From JAPSGM01 sp963777045 (GTDB lineage: Bacteria > Chloroflexota > Limnocylindria > QHBO01): 64,000 nt of DNA. Under the pieces are notes generated by a model, which saw nothing but the letters and a program-made list of their open reading frames with translations, had not been told where the DNA came from and did no database searches. The translations under genes were made by a program, and so were the position numbers. Positions 25,757-37,951 of the stretch are shown piece after piece (positions within the stretch are counted from its first letter, which is position 1; each line of letters begins with the position of its first letter). The stretch covers positions 111,905 through 175,904 of the forward strand of contig CAVZPD010000013.1 of assembly GCA_963777045.1 (NCBI GenBank), in the 5' to 3' direction.

Positions 25757-26506
25757 TCAGGCCCCTGCCCGCGGCTGCCCGTCGCTGGGAGCCGATCGAT
25801 CGCCCGACGGGTCGCGCCGCGCGTGCTCCCGCTGGTAGCTGCGGCCGGAATAGCCGTCGAACCAGATCTGCAGGCCGCATGCAGCGAGGAAGACGACCGC
25901 ACCGATGGCGACGGACGGCAGCATTGCCATCGACCACTGCATGAGCGCCACGACGCCGAGGACGGCGGCGACCATGGCGTTGACGAAGGCGATCGTCGCC
26001 GGCGTGGTCACCAGGGCGTGCGCGAGCGGCGATCCCGTCGCGTGCGAGCCGTAGGTCCGGATGATGGCGCCCTCGCTGTCGTCGTAGCCGGTGACGAAGT
26101 AGGGTTCCAGGTCGGGCTCCATGTCCAGGTAGGCGTGGCGCAGGCGGTTCATGCCGTAGACCCAGTGCACATCCTCGTTGTTCACCTCGACCAGGCGCAC
26201 GAAGGTCGCCCCTCCCACGAAGAGGACGACCGGCAGGATGAGGAGGGCAAAGAGGACGAACCCCTCGCCGAACTGCGTCGCCTGCGCCACCAGCGCCAGC
26301 GCCACCGTCGCACCGGAGAGAACGGTCAGGAACATCCCGGCACGACTGAACGACTCGCTCCAGGAGAGCGATCGGGTCGCGAGCAGGTTCCAGTGCTCGG
26401 TGGCCAGGATCTGGATTCGCTGCGAGCGACGTGCGGCGTCATCGGTATCGGCCGAGCCTCCGCGTGCCAGCGGATGGGATCGCGGGTCGGCAGGCAGGCC
26501 TTGCAT
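25757..26506 (-). CDS. Membrane protein of unknown function
   Basis: 249 residues from ATG 26506; a longer frame to 26560 overlaps the promoter of the divergent gene. A soluble N-terminal part (QRIQILATEHWNLLATRSLSW) leads into two helices at about residues 60-105, a central loop with NNEDVHWVYGMNRLRHAYLDMEP (cited in part), and two more helices at about 170-225. I believe close homologues are common in Chloroflexota and Actinobacteria as unnamed proteins, but cannot assign a role. The end is 13 bp beyond the dnaJ CIRCE. Confidence 0.7.
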   Translation of the reverse strand: MQGLPADPRSHPLARGGSADTDDAARRSQRIQILATEHWNLLATRSLSWSESFSRAGMFLTVLSGATVALALVAQATQFGEGFVLFALLILPVVLFVGGATFVRLVEVNNEDVHWVYGMNRLRHAYLDMEPDLEPYFVTGYDDSEGAIIRTYGSHATGSPLAHALVTTPATIAFVNAMVAAVLGVVALMQWSMAMLPSVAIGAVVFLAACGLQIWFDGYSGRSYQREHARRDPSGDRSAPSDGQPRAGA

Positions 26507-26554
26507 GCCGGAGAGTGTGCGACGCCCGACCGCTTGCCTGTCAAGCCCTGCGCG

Positions 26555-26560
26555 TACCAT
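26555..26560 (+). promoter_or_regulatory. Candidate leaderless -10 box of the AlkX-like gene
   Basis: TACCAT, 11 bases before the ATG at 26572, with no Shine-Dalgarno between. Part of the recurrent TANNNT pattern in this window. Confidence 0.35.
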
Positions 26561-26571
26561 CCGCGGAACCG

Positions 26572-27811
26572 ATGCCCGTTCCGATCAGCATCTCCGCCGC
26601 CCACGCGCGCCGCTTCCTGGTCAGCCGCCACCTCCTCGCGCCGCCACGCGGCCTGCCCGCAGAGCCGGAATCGGTGCTGCGCGTGGTCGAGCGTCTCGGG
26701 AGCCTGCAGTTCGATCCGCTCGAGGTACCCGGGGCCCGCAACCACGACCTCGTGCTGCACGACCGGATCGCCGGCTACCGGCGCGACTGGCTGGATCGAT
26801 GGCTCTACGGCGAGGAGCGGCGTCTGATCGAGCTCTACAACAAGAGCCTCAACATCCTGCCGATCTCCGAGCTGCCGCACTACCGGCTGGCCTGGCAGCG
26901 TGCCGTGGCGCACTACCGTGACGGGTTGCTACGCGACCAGGCCGACGTCGCCGAGGCGATCCTGGAGCGCATCGGCACGGATGGCCCGCTCTCCTCTGCC
27001 GCCTTCCGCGAGCACAGCCACGCCGTCGACTGGTGGTGGGCACCGACGCCCGCGGCACGAGCCGTCATGGAGGCGTCTCTTCGTCACCGGCCGGCTGGGG
27101 ATTGCGCGGCGTGACGGGAGCCGCCGCTACTACGACCTCATCGAGCGGCTCGTTCCGGCGGATCTCCTCGAGCTGCGCGAGCCGGAGGAGGAGGCACTGA
27201 AGCATCGGCTCTGGAGTCGCTTCCGGGCGATCGGCCTGATGGACGCCTCCGGCCGTGCCGACGTCATCTACGGCACCGGCACCGTCGCGCAGCGCCGGAG
27301 GTGGACGGCGGAGCTGGTGGAGAGCGGCCGGCTGCTGCCCATCGAGGTGGAGGGCCTGAAGGGCACGCGCTACGTTCCCGCGGAGGAGGCTCCCATCCTC
27401 GAGGCGTCACGAGAGCCCTCGCCGGAGGCGCCGCAGGTCAGCTTCCTGGCCCCGCTCGATCCATTCGTGTGGGATCGCGGGTTGCTGCGCCACCTGTTCG
27501 GATTCGACTACGTCTGGGAGGTGTACGTGCCGGCGGCGAAGCGCCGCTGGGGCTACTACGTCCTGCCCATCCTGTTCGGCGACCGGCTGGTGGGGCGCAT
27601 CGAACCGCGCCGCGACAAGTCCAGCCCGGACCTGCGCATCCTCAACGTCTGGTTCGAGGACGGCTTCGCGCCGATGGAGGAGCCACACTTCGTCCCCGCC
27701 CTGGCCGAGGCGCTTGGTGCCTACCTGGCGTTCGTCGGTGCCCCGCGCGCGGTCTGGCCGCGCACCCGCCCCGGCCGCGAGCTTGCCGGCGCACTCCGTC
27801 GCCTGGGCTGA
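26572..27811 (+). CDS. AlkX/YcaQ-like DNA glycosylase (HTH_42), frameshifted
   Basis: About 412 residues after removing one base. Family HTH_42 (DUF1006) unhooks DNA crosslinks; E. coli AlkX/YcaQ and Streptomyces AlkZ are characterised. The N-terminal catalytic motif is Q-hydrophobic-D (SLQFDPLEVPGARNHDLVL), the AlkX type rather than the QxQ of AlkZ. The first frame reads to AVMEA, where the family continues LFVTGRLGIARRDG; this follows in the next frame because of one extra base at about 27076. The C-terminal part has FLAPLDPFVWDR and the beta-strand end. Real mutation or sequence error undecided. Confidence 0.85.
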
Positions 27812-27837
27812 GCGCTCGGCGCCTGACCGTGGACGCC

Positions 27838-27972
27838 CTGTCCGCATGGCCGCCTGTCCGCATGGCCCGATGTTTCCGCGGGATACCCTACCGGCCGCTC
27901 ACCGGCCGAATGTCTGCGGCCTATGACGCGATGGCCTGGCAGGAGCCGGTTCTGTCGCCGCATGGCGACAGA
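27838..27972. repeat. Short tandem repeat, 11-bp doublet and perfect hairpin between convergent genes
   Basis: In the 277 bp between the AlkX-like gene and xthA: a 14-bp direct repeat CTGTCCGCATGGCC at 27838-27851 and 27854-27867; ACCGGCCG twice, 11 bp apart (27890, 27901); and a perfect 9-bp stem TCTGTCGCC / GGCGACAGA at 27951-27959 and 27964-27972 with loop GCAT. The hairpin lacks a T run; a bidirectional terminator is possible. No gene is visible. Confidence 0.5.
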
Positions 27973-28088
27973 CGGGCCACTGAGCGGCCCACAGGGTGCG
28001 CCAGGGCGGCATCCAGCGCGCGTGCTCACCGGCGCAGCCAGCCAGGACGAGGCCTATTGTCCACGCGGCACCGAGGATCTGTCTCAGG

Positions 28089-28877
28089 TCAGTGGTCGGC
28101 GAAGTCGACGATGATCGGGGCGTGGTCGGAGGGAATGCCCGGGTAGGTCGAGGGCTTCCGCGCGTCACGATCGCGGTCGGCGGCCACGGCCCGCGCGGCC
28201 AGGGGCGCCGTCGCGTAGACGTGGTCGATCCGCATCCCGAAGTTCTTGTGGAAGTGCCCGGCGCGGTAGTCCCACCACGTGAAGTAGCCCGCCTCCGGAT
28301 GGAAGTTGCGCACGACGTCGACCATTCCCCACTCCCGCAGCCGTGCCACGGCCGCGCGCTCGCGCGGCGACACGTGGGTCGCGCCGTGGGCCGCTGCCGG
28401 ATCCCAGACATCGGTCTCCTCCGGAGCGACGTTGTAGTCGCCGCAGATCGCCAACTCGGTGGCCGGGTCGTTGTCGTCCAGCCACGCCGCCAGCCGCGCC
28501 AGCCAGTCGAGCTTGGCGAGGTAGAACTCCGAGTCGACCATGCGTCCGTTGGGGACGTAGATGGTCGCCACCCGCAGGCCGCCGCAGGTGGCCGCCAGGA
28601 AGCGACCACCGTCATCGGTCCAGCCGTCGGCGACGGGGATGCCGGCGACAACGTCGTCGATGCCGACGCGCGAGGCGATCGCCACGCCGTTCCACCGGCC
28701 CGGGCCATGGTGGACCAGGTCGTAGCCGAGGGCGCGGAAGTCCATCATGGGCGCCTGCTCGTCGGAAACCTTCGTCTCCTGCAGGCAGAGCACGTCCGGC
28801 TGCACGGCCTCGGTCCAGGCCAGGACACGGTCGAGGCGGGCCTTCAGGGAGTTGACGTTCCAGGTGGCGAGGCGCAT
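28089..28877 (-). CDS. xthA: Exodeoxyribonuclease III
   Basis: 262 residues from ATG 28877, giving the canonical start MRLATWNVNSLKARLDRVL. AP endonuclease/3'-5' exonuclease of base excision repair. Catalytic elements in order: LCLQETKV (metal Glu), YVPNGR (Tyr), GDYNVAPEETDVWDP (Asp and Asn), YFTWWDYRAG, and the final SDHAPI (His). Divergent from mscL. It lies beside another DNA-repair gene but in a convergent orientation. Confidence 0.96.
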   Translation of the reverse strand: MRLATWNVNSLKARLDRVLAWTEAVQPDVLCLQETKVSDEQAPMMDFRALGYDLVHHGPGRWNGVAIASRVGIDDVVAGIPVADGWTDDGGRFLAATCGGLRVATIYVPNGRMVDSEFYLAKLDWLARLAAWLDDNDPATELAICGDYNVAPEETDVWDPAAAHGATHVSPRERAAVARLREWGMVDVVRNFHPEAGYFTWWDYRAGHFHKNFGMRIDHVYATAPLAARAVAADRDRDARKPSTYPGIPSDHAPIIVDFADH

Positions 28878-28884
28878 CGGTCCG

Positions 28885-28890
28885 AGTCTA
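28885..28890 (-). promoter_or_regulatory. Candidate leaderless -10 box of xthA
   Basis: TAGACT on the minus strand, seven bases from the ATG at 28877, with no ribosome-binding site possible in the gap. The plus-strand TATAGT a few bases further, near 28902, is the likely -10 of mscL, which does have GGAGGAG before its ATG. Confidence 0.45.
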
Positions 28891-28945
28891 GCCAGCGGCC
28901 GTATAGTCGGTACGTCCATCCCGAGCCGATACGGAGGAGCGTCCC

Positions 28946-29350
28946 ATGCTGCGCGAATTCCGCGACTTCATCATGCGGGGAAACGTCATCGACCTCGCTG
29001 TGGCGGTCGTCATCGGCGGCGCGTTTGCGCTCGTCATCAACTCGTTCGTGGTCGACATCCTTACGCCGCTGCTTGGCCTGGTGGGCGTCAACGACTTCTC
29101 GCAGCTGACGTGGGAGACGCCTGGTGGCGCCGTGGTTGCCTACGGCAACTTCATCAACGCGCTCATCGCGTTCCTGCTGATCGCCCTGGCGCTCTTCTTC
29201 TTCGTGGTTCGGCCGATGAACGCCGTCCAGGCTCGCCGCGCGGCCCAGGAGCCGGGCGAGGCACCGACCGCCAAGGCCTGCCCGTTCTGCGCGACCGACA
29301 TCCCGGTGGCCGCGAAGCGCTGCCCGAACTGCACCTCAGAGCTGGGGTAG
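28946..29350 (+). CDS. mscL: Large-conductance mechanosensitive channel MscL with zinc ribbon
   Basis: 134 residues. The family opening FRDFIMRGNVIDLAVAVVIG is followed by the pore helix (AFALVINSFVVDILTPLLGL), a loop, and the second helix (NALIAFLLIALALFFFVVRP). The pore opens under membrane tension to release solutes. After the usual cytoplasmic helix there is a four-cysteine zinc ribbon (CPFC...CPNC) ending in TSEL, a tail I have seen in other high-GC phyla. Shine-Dalgarno GGAGG lies before the ATG. Confidence 0.96.
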   Translation: MLREFRDFIMRGNVIDLAVAVVIGGAFALVINSFVVDILTPLLGLVGVNDFSQLTWETPGGAVVAYGNFINALIAFLLIALALFFFVVRPMNAVQARRAAQEPGEAPTAKACPFCATDIPVAAKRCPNCTSELG

Positions 29351-29478
29351 GACGGCTCGCTTCGGTCAGAAGCCGGCGTTAACGAGCGCGATTCGGCGCG
29401 AGGAGGAGGCGCCACGAGCTGGCGGACGCCGGCGCCGGCCGGTGTCCGTGCTCCATGTGGCGCCCCGACCCCGGCAGC

Positions 29479-29679
29479 TCAGCTGCCGAACATCTTCCCC
29501 ACGCTGCCCATCGGCGAGTCATCCTTCGAGCCATCACCCGAAACGACGCCGTCGATCTGGCCCGCGATCGGGTCCGGCAGCCGGTCCTTGAGGAAGTCGA
29601 TGGCGGTCTCGGCCGCGGTTCTCGCCTTGTCCTCGCCGATGCCGGTGCGGTCCTGGATCATCTGAACGAGCTTGTCCAC
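29479..29679 (-). CDS. Small helical protein of unknown function
   Basis: 66 residues from GTG 29679, chosen because AAGGGGAG stands seven to nine bases upstream. VDKLVQMIQDRTGIGEDKART starts a two- to three-helix domain continuing AIDFLKDRLPDPIAGQIDG, then a flexible tail with GSVGKMFGS. It resembles the small DUF2267-like helical proteins of cyanobacteria and Chloroflexota. Role unknown. Confidence 0.65.
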   Translation of the reverse strand: MDKLVQMIQDRTGIGEDKARTAAETAIDFLKDRLPDPIAGQIDGVVSGDGSKDDSPMGSVGKMFGS

Positions 29680-30061
29680 GCCAATCTCCCCTTTCGTTGC
29701 GTTCCCGCCAACGAGCCGCAAGCCGCATGCCCGCCCTGACATTCCGCCGCCCTGTTCGCGCGGTTTCACTGAGCCGTTCCCGCCAAATACGAGCGGGGAT
29801 CGTGCTATGCGGGAACTTGCCGGTCTCTGCGCGGCGTACGTCTCGAAGGCACGCTCGCGCGGCCGCCCGGCGTCTGCCTCTTGCCACGTTGGACCCCAGA
29901 ACCGTGCTCACCACGAATGGCATTCGTAGGTGGCAGGAGTCAGCGCGAATGGCGCGGTTAGTACGACTGGGATTCGTAGCTGCCGAGGGATGGGACGCTT
30001 TTGCCACGTAGCACGACTGGCAGTCGTAAACGGCAACGGCAGGGGTGAGGACGGGCTGGCC
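29680..30061. other. 382-bp gene-free region with three palindromes spaced 50 bp apart
   Basis: No frame has gene-like codon use. Bases are less GC-rich than the flanks. Three related palindromes lie at 29913-29927 (ACGAATGGCATTCGT), 29962-29978 (core ACGACTGGGATTCGT) and 30013-30027 (ACGACTGGCAGTCGT, perfect). Their centres are 29920, 29970 and 30020, exactly 50 bp apart. Each is followed within a few bases by a G(G/C)CA. Three units with degenerate arms do not make a CRISPR. Tandem operators or a decaying 50-bp repeat are the options. Confidence 0.6.
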
Positions 30062-30280
30062 TCAGCGGAGTCCCTGGCGAATCCCGCGGAACAACGGCAT
30101 GAGGAATACAAGCAGGAGCACAGCCCCCACGATCACCGGCAGGCCGCTCCAGATCGACGCCAACCCATAGCCGATGATCGCCGCCGCGGGCACTGCGACC
30201 ATGAGCAGGATCACGCGTCGTATCACGCCGCCGACGTAGAGGTCCAGGCGCTGTATCGGGGTGAGGCCGGGCTCGTCCAT
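30062..30280 (-). CDS. Small two-helix membrane protein
   Basis: 72 residues from ATG 30280, which has AAGGGAG ten to twelve bases upstream. A short basic N-terminal part (LTPIQRLDLYVGGVIRRV) then two hydrophobic helices (ILLMVAVPAAAIIGYGLASI and LPVIVGAVLLLVFLMPLF) ending FRGIRQGLR. No family recognised. It stands alone between dnaK and the palindrome region. Confidence 0.6.
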   Translation of the reverse strand: MDEPGLTPIQRLDLYVGGVIRRVILLMVAVPAAAIIGYGLASIWSGLPVIVGAVLLLVFLMPLFRGIRQGLR

Positions 30281-30416
30281 GCGTCGCCAACTCCCTTGTC
30301 GCCGCGACGATGCGCCAGTGACCTCGCGACTGTCAACGGTGAGCCGATGCCCTAAAGGCGGCACAGGCCCGACGGCAAGAACTCCAGCAGGGAGGCCTGC
30401 TCCCCGACATGCGAAG

Positions 30417-30480
30417 GGGCCGCCGGGCGACCCCCGCCGGGCTGTTGCGCTAGCCAGCCAAGGGGGTGGTCCGGCGGCCC
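30417..30480. terminator. Inverted repeat downstream of dnaK
   Basis: GGGCCGCCGG at 30417-30426 and its exact complement CCGGCGGCCC at 30471-30480, with further GC-rich pairing inside, 19 bp beyond the dnaK stop. Position suits a transcript end for the heat-shock operon, but no T run follows. TCCCG/CGGGA forms a small extra hairpin at 30484-30496. Confidence 0.4.
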
Positions 30481-30498
30481 ATCCCGTACCGGGAAGGA

Positions 30499-32433
<1,935 letters not shown>

Positions 32434-32437
32434 GCGG

Positions 32438-33004
32438 TCAGTGCTCCTTCGGGTTGTTCGCGACTCGGACGAGGGCCGGGCGCAGGACCCGGTCGTGCAG
32501 GCGGTATCCGCGCTGCAGCTCGCCGACGACTTCGTTGTCGGGATGGTCGGCGGTCTGCTCGTGCACGACCGCCTCGTGGAAGTTCGGATCGAATGGCTTG
32601 CCGACCGCCTCGATAGCAGTCACGCCCTCGGCCTCGAGCAGGCCGCGCAGCTTGCGCTCGACCAGGCGGACGCCGTCGACCCAGCCCTCGTGCGCCTCGG
32701 CCGGGACGTTGTCGAGGGCACGGTCGAAGTCGTCGAGGACGGTCAGCAGCTTGCCGATCAGGACGGCACTGGCGAACTGCGCGACCAGTTCGCGCTCCTC
32801 CTCGGTCCGCCGCTTGTAGTTGCTGAAGTCCGCCGCCGTGCGCTGCCAGTTGCGCAGGTTCTCGTCGCCGCGCTCGCGCGCTTCGGTCAGCTCGCGCTGC
32901 AGCTCCTCCAGCTTCTCCATGAGATCGCGGCGGGACGGTCCCCGCCCCCGGTCATCGGCCCGGACCTGCTCGCGTGCGTCGCCGTTGGTCTTTGGTTCAG
33001 TCAT
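32438..33004 (-). CDS. grpE: Nucleotide exchange factor GrpE
   Basis: 188 residues. A charged N-terminal part, a long coiled helix (MEKLEELQRELTEARERGDE), the family core FSNYKRRTEEERELVAQFAS and VLDDFDRALDNVP, and the beta-domain GVTAIEAVGKPFDPNFHEAV with the final ETD-like GYRLHDRVLRPALVRVA. It releases ADP from DnaK. Its start overlaps the end of hrcA by 8 bp. Confidence 0.97.
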   Translation of the reverse strand: MTEPKTNGDAREQVRADDRGRGPSRRDLMEKLEELQRELTEARERGDENLRNWQRTAADFSNYKRRTEEERELVAQFASAVLIGKLLTVLDDFDRALDNVPAEAHEGWVDGVRLVERKLRGLLEAEGVTAIEAVGKPFDPNFHEAVVHEQTADHPDNEVVGELQRGYRLHDRVLRPALVRVANNPKEH

Positions 33005-34103
33005 GTGTCTCGCCGTAGTGGCTGGTGATCAGCTCGTTCATGAGGTTGGACAGGTAGCGGACGGTGGGAATCGCCCTGGGGTAGGGCATCCGCGTCGGCC
33101 CCACAACACCCAGCATGCCGAGTGCCCGATCCGGCGCGCCGTAGGGCGCGAAGATGAGGCTCACCTCGTGCATGGCGTCGATGGTGTTCTCGTGGCCGAT
33201 GATCACGTGGACGCCGCGCCGCCGCGTGAGGACCGGCAGCAGTTGCTCCAGGAAATCGGAGCGCTGCAGGACCTCGAGCACGCCGCGCAGCTTCGCGCCC
33301 TGCGAGAACTCGGGCTGCTCCAGGACGTAGGGCAGGCCGTCGGTGAAGACCTCCTCGACCACGGCGCCGTCCGACTCCTCCAGGAGCTGGGCGACGACCT
33401 CTGCCACGTGGCCCTCGAGGCGGCCGAGCCTGGCGCTGCGACGGCGGACCAGGGGGGCCGAAAGGCCGGCAAGCTCCGCGTTGAGCAGGTTGGCAGCCAC
33501 ATCGAGCTCCGCCTGGCCGATGGCGGATGCGCCAGCCATGCGGTCCAGGGTGGCGCGATCGAGGCGCCGCTGGACCACGTTGCCGTCGGCCAGTACCAGC
33601 ACGGCCAGTCGCGTCTGGTCGGCCAGTTCCACCAGCTGCAGGTGGCCGAACTTCGCTCGACGGGAGCGCGCCGGCGTCACGACCGCGGCGGAGTGGGTGG
33701 TCGCCGAGAGGATGCTCGCGGCCAGCCGCAGCCACTCGTTGCTCGTCAGCTGGACCTGGCTGAACTGGTGCCGAATCATGAGCTGATCGGCGCTGTCGAG
33801 CTGTGCTTCGCGCATCAGCGACTCCACGTAGATGCGGTAGCCCAGGTCCGAGGGCACGCGGCCAGCGCTCGTGTGCGGATGCGTGAGCAGGCCCATCGCC
33901 TCCAGCTCGGCCATCGCGCTGCGGATCGTCGCCGAACTGACCCGCAGGCGGTGCCGCTGGACGAGCGTCTTGGAGCCAACCGGGTTCGCGCTGAAGACGT
34001 AATCCTCGACCACGGCGCGCAGCACCGACCGCTGCCGGTCCGTCAGCTCGATGCCGGGACGGAACGGCAGCCGCTCGTCGTACGCCGGGCGCTCTGCTGG
34101 CAT
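32997..34103 (-). CDS. hrcA: Heat-inducible transcription repressor HrcA
   Basis: 368 residues. N-terminal winged helix: LTDRQRSVLRAVVEDYVFSANPVGSKTL and VSSATIRSAMAELEAMGLLTHPHTSAGRVPSDLGYR (cited in part), the best-conserved stretch of the family; then a GAF-like dimer domain ending in GPTRMPYPRAIPTVRYLSNL. It binds CIRCE and needs GroEL for activity. First gene of the operon; GGGGAG before the ATG. Confidence 0.97.
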   Translation of the reverse strand: MPAERPAYDERLPFRPGIELTDRQRSVLRAVVEDYVFSANPVGSKTLVQRHRLRVSSATIRSAMAELEAMGLLTHPHTSAGRVPSDLGYRIYVESLMREAQLDSADQLMIRHQFSQVQLTSNEWLRLAASILSATTHSAAVVTPARSRRAKFGHLQLVELADQTRLAVLVLADGNVVQRRLDRATLDRMAGASAIGQAELDVAANLLNAELAGLSAPLVRRRSARLGRLEGHVAEVVAQLLEESDGAVVEEVFTDGLPYVLEQPEFSQGAKLRGVLEVLQRSDFLEQLLPVLTRRRGVHVIIGHENTIDAMHEVSLIFAPYGAPDRALGMLGVVGPTRMPYPRAIPTVRYLSNLMNELITSHYGETHD

Positions 34104-34139
34104 CGTCTCCCCACTGGTGGTGTCTACCCGGTCGACTCG

Positions 34140-34174
34140 TTGGCACTCTAAGGATGAGAGTGCTAACCGGGCAA
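34140..34174 (-). promoter_or_regulatory. CIRCE operator within the hrcA promoter
   Basis: CIRCE: TTGGCACTC (34140-34148), nine bases, GAGTGCTAA (34158-34166). Minus-strand promoter: TTGCCC at 34174-34169, an 18-base spacer, TAGAGT at 34150-34145, so the operator spans the spacer and -10. Unlike dnaJ, this unit has a leader of about 35 nt with a ribosome site. No groE operon lies in the window. Confidence 0.93.
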
Positions 34175-34205
34175 CCGGAATCGTACCAACCGGGGCCGAC
34201 CAGTG

Positions 34206-35390
34206 TCAACGAACCGGCGGCGGCAGGAACTCGAGCAGCACCTCGTTGGCCAGCAGTCGCCCGCTGCGGGTGAGCCACACGCGCTCGGCATCGTGCTGGA
34301 GCAGACCACGGCCCTCGCCCAGCGCCACGCCATCGGTGAAGCGCTGGACCGGATCCGTGCCGAACTCAGCCGCGAAGTGGCCGCGGCGTATCCCCGCCAC
34401 GCTGCGCAGCCCGAGGGCCACCGCCTCGAACGCCCGTGTCGGCTCGTCGAGCTCCTCCCGACCCGATTGCGCGGGCACCCCACTCTCGATCGCGGCCAGG
34501 TAGCGATCGAGGTCGCGCTCGTTCCAGGACCTGACGGCCGCTCCATCGTACGAGTGGGCGCCCGCCCCGATTCCGGTGTAGGGCCGGCGCGCCCAGTAGC
34601 CGGCGTTGTGTCGCGATTCCCGACCGGGGCGCGCCCAGGAGGAGATCTCGTAGTGGACGAAGCCGGCGGCCGCCAGCATTTCCTCGGCCAGCGCGTACTG
34701 CGTCGATGCCAGCCCGTCGTCCTGTCGGCCGGCCAGCCGCGCGCGCCAGCGGAGCGCTCCGGCTCTTGGTGGCGCCGCCCACTCGTCCGGAGTGAGCGCG
34801 AGCTGCAGCGCGTAGAGCGAGAGGTGGTCAGGGCCTAGGTCGATGGCGGCGGCCATGTCGCGACGCCAGTGCTCGAGCGATTGCCCCGGGATCCCGTAGA
34901 TCAGGTCGATGCTGACATTTGCGAAGCCGGCAACGCGGCACCGCCGGAACGCCTCGCGCGCTTCGCCGGCGGTGTGGCCACGCGCGAGGGTCCGCAGCTG
35001 CGCATCCGACAGCGACTGCACGCCGAGGGAGATCCGGTCGACGCCGGCGCGGCGCAGCGCGTCCCAGTCCGGCGCCTCTCGTTCGCTCGGGTTCGCCTCG
35101 AGCGTCACTTCGTCCGGTTGCCCCGACGATCCACCCGCGGCCCGGCGCGCGGCCCGCAGGATGCGGGCGATGTCGCCGGCCGGCAGCAGCGACGGCGTAC
35201 CACCACCGAGGTAGATGGTGCTCGGCGCGACTGGGGCGGCGCGCATCTCCAGCTCGGCGAGGAGCGCCTCGACGTAGCGCGGCATGTCGGTGGCGCGCCC
35301 GCCGACCGTCACGAAGTCGCAGTAGGCGCACACCAGCCGGCAGAACGGCACGTGCACGTAGAGGTGATGGGAGCCACGCTGCTTCGACAT
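34206..35390 (-). CDS. HemW-like radical SAM protein
   Basis: 394 residues from ATG 35390 (two upstream in-frame ATGs exist). The SAM/iron-sulfur motif with its extra Cys is HVPFCRLVCAYCDF, followed by STIYLGGGTPSLLP and LEANPSE. The C-terminal HemN_C domain is present (YWARRPYTGIGAGAHSY). HemW is a heme chaperone formerly called oxygen-independent coproporphyrinogen oxidase; the HemN-specific N-terminal features are missing. It is 36 bp beyond the hrcA CIRCE, in the same direction, but has no visible link to it. Confidence 0.9.
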   Translation of the reverse strand: MSKQRGSHHLYVHVPFCRLVCAYCDFVTVGGRATDMPRYVEALLAELEMRAAPVAPSTIYLGGGTPSLLPAGDIARILRAARRAAGGSSGQPDEVTLEANPSEREAPDWDALRRAGVDRISLGVQSLSDAQLRTLARGHTAGEAREAFRRCRVAGFANVSIDLIYGIPGQSLEHWRRDMAAAIDLGPDHLSLYALQLALTPDEWAAPPRAGALRWRARLAGRQDDGLASTQYALAEEMLAAAGFVHYEISSWARPGRESRHNAGYWARRPYTGIGAGAHSYDGAAVRSWNERDLDRYLAAIESGVPAQSGREELDEPTRAFEAVALGLRSVAGIRRGHFAAEFGTDPVQRFTDGVALGEGRGLLQHDAERVWLTRSGRLLANEVLLEFLPPPVR

Positions 35391-35434
35391 TCGTCGCACC
35401 ATTCGTCGCACCGCGCCTCAGCGGTGGGGCCGGC

Positions 35435-36103
35435 TCAGATCGGTCGCTGGCGCAGCCGCCCGCCGGCGAACGCGAAGAGGGCCGCGGTCACCGCGAAGTG
35501 GCCGACCATGGCTGGCACCACCGAGCCGGCAGTGACCGTGGCCAGGCCGGCGCCGTAGCCGAGCAGCACCGAGCCGAAGAGGAAGTACCACTGCCGCTCC
35601 CGCCAGAGCCGTCGCTGCGCGAGCCCGTAGAGCAGGGCCTGGATGACGAGCGCGCTGCCGACGCCGCCGGGGATATCGGCGAAGAGGAGCATGCCCAGCA
35701 CGATCGAGCGGAACTGGAGCTCATCGGCGACCGCGCTGGCACCCGCGCCGAGCAGGCGCGACGGCAGCAGCGGCGTGGGCAGCGGGGTGATGCCGCCGTA
35801 CCAGCGGAAGGCGAATCCGACGGCGTTCAGGATCGCCACCGTGCTGAAGAGCAGCATGATCGGGAGCAGCGAGTCGGGGTCGCCGGGTGTGAGGTAGAGC
35901 TGTGCCCGGCCGGAGGGCAGGATCACCACGATCCCGATGGCGAAGGCCACGACCAGCGCGTAGTAGCTGATCGGCCCCATCCACGGGTACCGGTAGCGGA
36001 AGTAGTCGGAGCGCATGATCCGCTCCGAATCGAAGCGCAGCAGCACCAGGAAGATGGTCAGCCCCAGCGCGATCGAGAGCCGGAGCGATTCCTCGAAGTC
36101 CAC
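35435..36103 (-). CDS. CPBP-like integral membrane protein
   Basis: 222 residues, about seven hydrophobic stretches. A DELQFRSIVLGML segment near residue 133 and a later VPAMVGHFAVTAALF recall the EExxxR and HxxxN/D motifs of CPBP (Abi) intramembrane proteases, but the first Glu is Asp and the second motif is incomplete. It is probably a non-catalytic or divergent member. It directly follows lepA with no gap. Confidence 0.65.
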   Translation of the reverse strand: MDFEESLRLSIALGLTIFLVLLRFDSERIMRSDYFRYRYPWMGPISYYALVVAFAIGIVVILPSGRAQLYLTPGDPDSLLPIMLLFSTVAILNAVGFAFRWYGGITPLPTPLLPSRLLGAGASAVADELQFRSIVLGMLLFADIPGGVGSALVIQALLYGLAQRRLWRERQWYFLFGSVLLGYGAGLATVTAGSVVPAMVGHFAVTAALFAFAGGRLRQRPI

Positions 36104-37915
<1,812 letters not shown>

Positions 37916-37923
37916 GGAGCCGA

Positions 37924-37944
37924 AGGTTAGCGGATGGCTACGAT
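37924..37944. promoter_or_regulatory. Two back-to-back leaderless -10 boxes
   Basis: On the minus strand TAACCT (37929-37924) is eight bases from the lepA GTG at 37915. On the plus strand TACGAT (37939-37944) is seven bases from the GTG at 37952. Neither gene has a Shine-Dalgarno. The two starts are only 36 bp apart, too close for classical divergent promoters with leaders, which supports the leaderless reading. Confidence 0.45.
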
Positions 37945-37951
37945 CTGTTCC

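Noticed and set aside
29901..30050. CRISPR array
   Set aside because: Only three units, repeats of about 15-17 bp with several differences, no leader and no cas genes in the window.
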